Virus record (IMG/VR): IMGVR_UViG_3300042905_003232
Coordinates: 1 to 48,261 of that record
Length of the DNA stretch: 48,261 nucleotides
Strand: one strand, 5' to 3'
From: a virus
The position numbers and the translations under genes were made by a program. The notes beneath the pieces are model-generated. The model was not told the origin of the DNA, ran no database searches, and saw nothing but the letters and a program-made list of their open reading frames with translations. Below are positions 45,231 through 48,261 of this stretch, piece after piece (within the stretch, counting starts at the first letter, position 1; every line of letters starts with the position of its first letter).

Positions 45231-46664
45231 ATGGGTAAAAGCGTAATGGAGCAGATTGCACTGCTTCCAGTTGATCAACAACGTGCCGTGCTTGAAGGTC
45301 TTGACATGGAACAGTTGATATGGGACTGGAAAGCGTGGGCTCGGCCAGAACAGTTACCGCCTGCGGGTGATGATTGGGCGATATGGATGTACCTAGCTGG
45401 TCGTGGTGCTGGCAAGACACGTGCAGCCGCTGAGTGGGTACGCGATATGGCAAAGCGAACTGACAAAGGTCAATTGCGGTTCGCGCTTGTTGCACGTACT
45501 GCAGCTGACGTGCGTGACGTTATCGTTGAAGGTGAGTCAGGTATCATCAACGTGTCACCTCCAAGCGAACGACCACTGTACGAACCATCAAAGCGCCGAC
45601 TAACATGGCCAAATGGTAATACGGCTACATGTTTTACTGCCGATGAACCAGATGGTTTACGCGGTCCTCAATTCCACTATGCTTGGGCAGATGAAATCGC
45701 TGCGTGGCGTCAGTCGCCCGACGCTGCGGGCATGACGTCATGGGATAACTTACGAGTGGGAACGCGACTTGGCAGCTCGCCACAGATCATTTGCACAACA
45801 ACCCCAAAAAGAGTTCCTGTTTTGTACGCACTAATCAATGAAGCTGAAAAGACTGGTCGTGTCGTTATTTCAAAAGGTTCAACGATGGACAATGCGGGTA
45901 ACCTATCTGAAACCTATCTTGACGCAATCACAGGCGTATATGCGGGTACTCGTCTGGCCGCGCAAGAACTTTATGGCGAAATGTTGAGCGACGTTGAAGG
46001 TGCGCTTTGGACAATTGAATTGATTGAAAAAAGCAGGCAAGACGTATTTCCAGTAGGCGCGCCACTTCGTGTAGTCGGCGTTGACCCGTCAGTCGCAGAG
46101 AACCCACGTGACGAATGCGGGATCGTTGTATGCGCATCAACTGCAGATCACGATTTGTATAAACGTCAAGCATGGGTAATGGAAGACGCAACAATTCATG
46201 GTTCGCCAGAAGTCTGGGCAAATGCGGTTGTTGCGATGGCACGTAAGTATGGTTGTCCAGTCGTTGCTGAAGTTAACCAAGGTGGCGCACTCGTTCGTAA
46301 TGCAATCAACGCAATTGATCCTCACATTAAAGTCCTTGAAGTCCATTCAAAATACGGTAAAGCGTTGCGGGCAGAACCAGTTACATTGGCCTACGAGCAA
46401 GGACGTATTCATCACATCAACTACCTAGCCGACCTTGAATCCCAAATGTGTTCGTGGATTCCGGGCGAAGGTAAGTCGCCAGACAGAGTTGATGCGCTCG
46501 TTCACGCGCTTACTGCGTTAATGATCAAGCCACCAAGCGGCTTCGTAGGTGGTACAATTACGGCAAGATCGCATGCGGGTAGACGTATGCCAGCGTGGCG
46601 CGGTAATGGCGGGGCGGCTGGCGGCAGTGGACGCGGTGGTCGTGTATTCAATCCAAATCGTTAA
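45231..46664 (+). CDS. terL: Terminase large subunit
   Basis: 477 residues. ATPase: Walker A LAGRGAGKT (residues 55-63), Walker B YAWADEIAAW (D154-E155), then TTTPKRVPVLYALI coupling region. Nuclease: D285 in VVGVDPSV, ECGIVVCAST, VVAEVNQGGALVRNAI and DRVDALVHALTAL near the end, an RNase-H-like fold. It packages DNA into the capsid. Leaderless: TACAAT (45219-45224), six bases, ATG. No portal follows in the window, which is unusual. Confidence 0.95.
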   Translation: MGKSVMEQIALLPVDQQRAVLEGLDMEQLIWDWKAWARPEQLPPAGDDWAIWMYLAGRGAGKTRAAAEWVRDMAKRTDKGQLRFALVARTAADVRDVIVEGESGIINVSPPSERPLYEPSKRRLTWPNGNTATCFTADEPDGLRGPQFHYAWADEIAAWRQSPDAAGMTSWDNLRVGTRLGSSPQIICTTTPKRVPVLYALINEAEKTGRVVISKGSTMDNAGNLSETYLDAITGVYAGTRLAAQELYGEMLSDVEGALWTIELIEKSRQDVFPVGAPLRVVGVDPSVAENPRDECGIVVCASTADHDLYKRQAWVMEDATIHGSPEVWANAVVAMARKYGCPVVAEVNQGGALVRNAINAIDPHIKVLEVHSKYGKALRAEPVTLAYEQGRIHHINYLADLESQMCSWIPGEGKSPDRVDALVHALTALMIKPPSGFVGGTITARSHAGRRMPAWRGNGGAAGGSGRGGRVFNPNR

Positions 46665-46691
46665 AAGTAACAACGAAAGCGAGTAAGAAAA

Positions 46692-47168
46692 ATGAGTGAT
46701 GAAGTAACAAATGAAGTCGTTGAGGAAGTCGTTGAGGCACAAGTTGTTGCTGAAGTAACGCCTGAACCAGTGGTCGTAGCCGAAGAACCAGTAGTGGTTG
46801 CCGAAGAACCAGTTGCGGTCATTGAAGAGCCAGCCAAGGTCAGCAAGCCTACACGCGGTGGGACACCATCGCCTGTGCGCCACGTCGTAAGCGGTGGTGA
46901 CACTGACGACGTGTATCTTGATAAGTGCGTGTATATGAATAAGTACGCTCGTAAGTCGCTCACAGTCCACCATGCCCAACGTCGTCTCGTCGAGTTGGGG
47001 TATCACGATGCGGGTAGTGACAAGGATGGCTGGTATGGCGAACTAACTCACATCGCAGTCGCCTCCTTCCAAAAAGATCGCTCGATTGCGGGTGAAGGTT
47101 GTATGAACTCAGAGACGTTCGTTGCCCTCTTTGATGGTGACCAGAACGTAACTGTCCATCTCGCCTAG
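46692..47168 (+). CDS. Peptidoglycan-binding protein with acidic repeat tail
   Basis: 158 residues. Residues 1-55 are Val/Glu/Pro repeats (EEPVVVAEEPV), like elastic linkers; the C-terminal part (VHHAQRRLVELGYHDAGSDK, WYGELTHIAVASFQKDR) is a PG_binding_1 domain. No signal peptide or catalytic domain. It may be a virion part that touches the wall or a lysis accessory. Ends before the non-coding repeats. Confidence 0.75.
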   Translation: MSDEVTNEVVEEVVEAQVVAEVTPEPVVVAEEPVVVAEEPVAVIEEPAKVSKPTRGGTPSPVRHVVSGGDTDDVYLDKCVYMNKYARKSLTVHHAQRRLVELGYHDAGSDKDGWYGELTHIAVASFQKDRSIAGEGCMNSETFVALFDGDQNVTVHLA

Positions 47169-47193
47169 CATCAACATATGCGGGCATGCCCAG

Positions 47194-47295
47194 CTATAGC
47201 CAAGACGCTCAACTATAGTTGAAGCGCCCAACTATAGCCAAGACGCTCAACTATAGTTGAAGCGCCCAACTATAGTATGCGGGTATCAACTATAG
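47194..47295. repeat. CTATAG array at 19-bp spacing
   Basis: CTATAG begins at 47194, 47213, 47232, 47251, 47270 and 47290. Two perfect 38-bp direct repeats (47194-47231, 47232-47269) contain the 14-bp palindrome TCAACTATAGTTGA (47209-47222, 47247-47260). Nineteen bases is about two helical turns, so proteins would line up on one face. Candidate origin, packaging site or operator. The whole 417-base gap (47169-47585) has no gene; it also holds many GCGGGT words. Confidence 0.75.
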
Positions 47296-47437
47296 CCAAG
47301 ACCCTTGGCATTAGTGCGGGTGACATTGCGCGGTAAGTAGGTGGCCTCCTTAGCCACGCGCGGTGACATGAGAGGTAATACCACTAGTCATCGAGTACTC
47401 GTACTCGTACAAATACATATTGGTCATTCGCAATGCC

Positions 47438-47505
47438 TATGCGGGTACTCGTTTGTAACGACTTAGCCCTTGCGGGTAACATCAATACATATGCGGGTAC
47501 TCGTT
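47438..47505. repeat. 16-base direct repeat
   Basis: TATGCGGGTACTCGTT at 47438 and again at 47490, separated by 36 bases that contain another GCGGGT. Nearby GAGTACTCGTACTCGTAC (about 47394) carries the same ACTCGT word. Confidence 0.65.
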
Positions 47506-47548
47506 ACGTCGCACACATGTTCATGCGGGTCACGTTATACAACAAAAA

Positions 47549-47570
47549 AGCGGGGGCTTTCGCCCCCGCT
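47549..47570 (-). terminator. Strong intrinsic terminator of the minus gene
   Basis: AGCGGGGGC-GAAA-GCCCCCGCT read leftward, followed by TTTTTT. Sixteen bases beyond the minus gene's stop. Confidence 0.85.
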
Positions 47571-47585
47571 GTTTGCTTTATTATT

Positions 47586-47786
47586 TCAGATGTTCCAACC
47601 AGTTGCTACGATCCCGAACTCGTCCTTTAGGCCTCGGATATCTACATTGAGGGAAAGTTCAAAATCAGCGAGGTGGTTGGCAAGTTCTTCGAGTTCTTCT
47701 TTTCGTACAGAGATCTCGTAACGCAAGACCGAGATTCTTGCTTGGACTGCCTCTAGATTCTTCGTGTGCTTTTTATTTGCCTTCAT
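47586..47786 (-). CDS. 66-residue coiled-coil protein (paralogue of 43629)
   Basis: Start after ACGAAAGGACAATAAC; an upstream in-frame ATG is leader. KKHTKNLEAVQARISVLRYE, EELEELANHLADFELSL, ending IVATGWNI. The inverted cassette lies upstream (TATATT on the minus strand, 47835-47830). A duplicated gene that moved to the other strand with its promoter and gained a terminator. Confidence 0.8.
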   Translation of the reverse strand: MKANKKHTKNLEAVQARISVLRYEISVRKEELEELANHLADFELSLNVDIRGLKDEFGIVATGWNI

Positions 47787-47836
47787 GTTATTGTCCTTTC
47801 GTCGTATCAGGCGATTACCTGATGATATCAATATAC

Positions 47837-48261
47837 CAAACTTTTAGCACAATAGCAAGTCACCTGTGAATATTCTTCTCATATATCAGTGAACTACTTT
47901 TGGCTGGCTTGTGCTCGCCTTGGCTACTCGTTACTACCTCATGTACTAATTGTGACCTGACATTGCTCATAGGCCACCTTGACAACAACCATGTCAACCT
48001 CTGTACTAATCCAAGCACGTCGTAGCTCATACAACTAACACGTCATCACGTGTCTCGCACATTGCTCGCTCGTTCCTGCGCCAGAAAACACAGGCCATAG
48101 ACATGCGTGTGGGAACGATTTGACACATGTCGTTCAATAACGACAGCCGTCTATCAGGCCAAAATCAACTACTATAATGTACTATTCGTCCTCTTGTACA
48201 GAAGTTACGAGCTCATCTAACCTTAATGTATATCTCGTACATAAATGTTCCGCTGCGCCGA
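47837..48261. other. Non-coding end of the window
   Basis: No ORF of note on either strand. A TATAAT at 48173-48178 followed by GTACTA resembles the cassette -10 but lacks the GGAA element; it would start a rightward transcript leaving the window. The sequence is rich in short pyrimidine words (CTCGTTAC, CTCGCTCG) and could hold a control region or packaging site. Confidence 0.4.

Noticed and set aside
45208-47187. Minus-strand frames opposite terL and the peptidoglycan-binding gene
   Set aside because: They overlap recognised domains completely and show low-complexity or Cys/His-rich translations without initiation signals.
47194-47269. 38-bp tandem repeats resembling a CRISPR
   Set aside because: The copies abut without spacers, contain internal palindromes and have no cas gene nearby; they are better described as a phased protein-binding array.
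1-48261. Integrase, transposase or insertion sequence
   Set aside because: No recombinase motifs, terminal repeats or target duplications could be seen; lysogeny or mobile elements cannot be claimed from this window.

Overview
The window reads as part of a tailed double-stranded DNA phage genome that infects an actinobacterium. It has a large terminase subunit (45.2-46.7 kb), a CHAP-type endolysin, a tRNA-Thr and very dense genes with ATGA or TAATG overlaps. The actinobacterial link rests on two WhiB-type Fe-S regulators, a DUF3039 protein and a cobalamin-dependent class II ribonucleotide reductase. No integrase, portal, capsid or tail gene is recognisable, so this is a non-structural and accessory part of a larger genome. 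The first gene is cut by the window edge. An aquatic host is a guess.

Layout. 0-5.2 kb (+): end of a Fpg/Nei DNA glycosylase, a DUF3039 protein, class II RNR, a GT61-like glycosyltransferase, small membrane proteins and WhiB no. 1. 5.2-15.0 kb (mainly -): overlapping micro-genes, two DNA-binding proteins, two adjacent 2-oxoglutarate/Fe(II) oxygenases, a staphylococcal-type nuclease, a lipoprotein and small membrane proteins, a fatty-acid desaturase and a 1,300-residue secreted beta-helix/repeat protein. 15.0-15.45 kb: divergent AT-rich control region with an 18-bp inverted repeat and a TGTACA cluster. 15.45-20.4 kb (+): zinc protein, GT-A glycosyltransferase, tRNA-Thr, holin-like protein, K/A/P-rich basic protein, possible small terminase, endolysin and a winged-helix-like protein.

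20.4-45.2 kb (+) is the striking part. About 70 short transcription units stand head to tail, most encoding 22-130 residues, and each has its own copy of a short promoter cassette. The core is CTcaGGAatg, then a TATAAT-like -10 box, then six bases, then the predicted start site. Two versions exist. In one, an ATG lies exactly at the predicted +1 (leaderless mRNA). In the other, a leader of about 25-40 nt ends in GAAAGGA. At least eight cassettes drive no ORF and instead precede highly structured segments that look like small RNAs. Two of these are diverged paralogues whose long closing stems differ in sequence but still pair. A MoxR-type AAA+ ATPase and a VWA protein with an N-terminal HExxH motif sit at the start of the array. 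Two or three genes on the opposite strand carry the same cassette and, unlike the + genes, end in ordinary intrinsic terminators.

45.2-48.3 kb: terminase large subunit (itself behind a leaderless cassette), a peptidoglycan-binding protein, a non-coding block with a CTATAG array at 19-bp spacing, one minus-strand micro-gene and about 400 bases with no gene.

Superimposed on the genes are zones of short enriched words: GACGGG at 18-20.4 kb, CTCGAG at 20.4-39.5 kb and GCGGT/GCGGGT at 38.8-47.5 kb. The first and last are almost entirely on the + strand. They ignore reading frame and continue through non-coding DNA. All counts and structures were made by eye.
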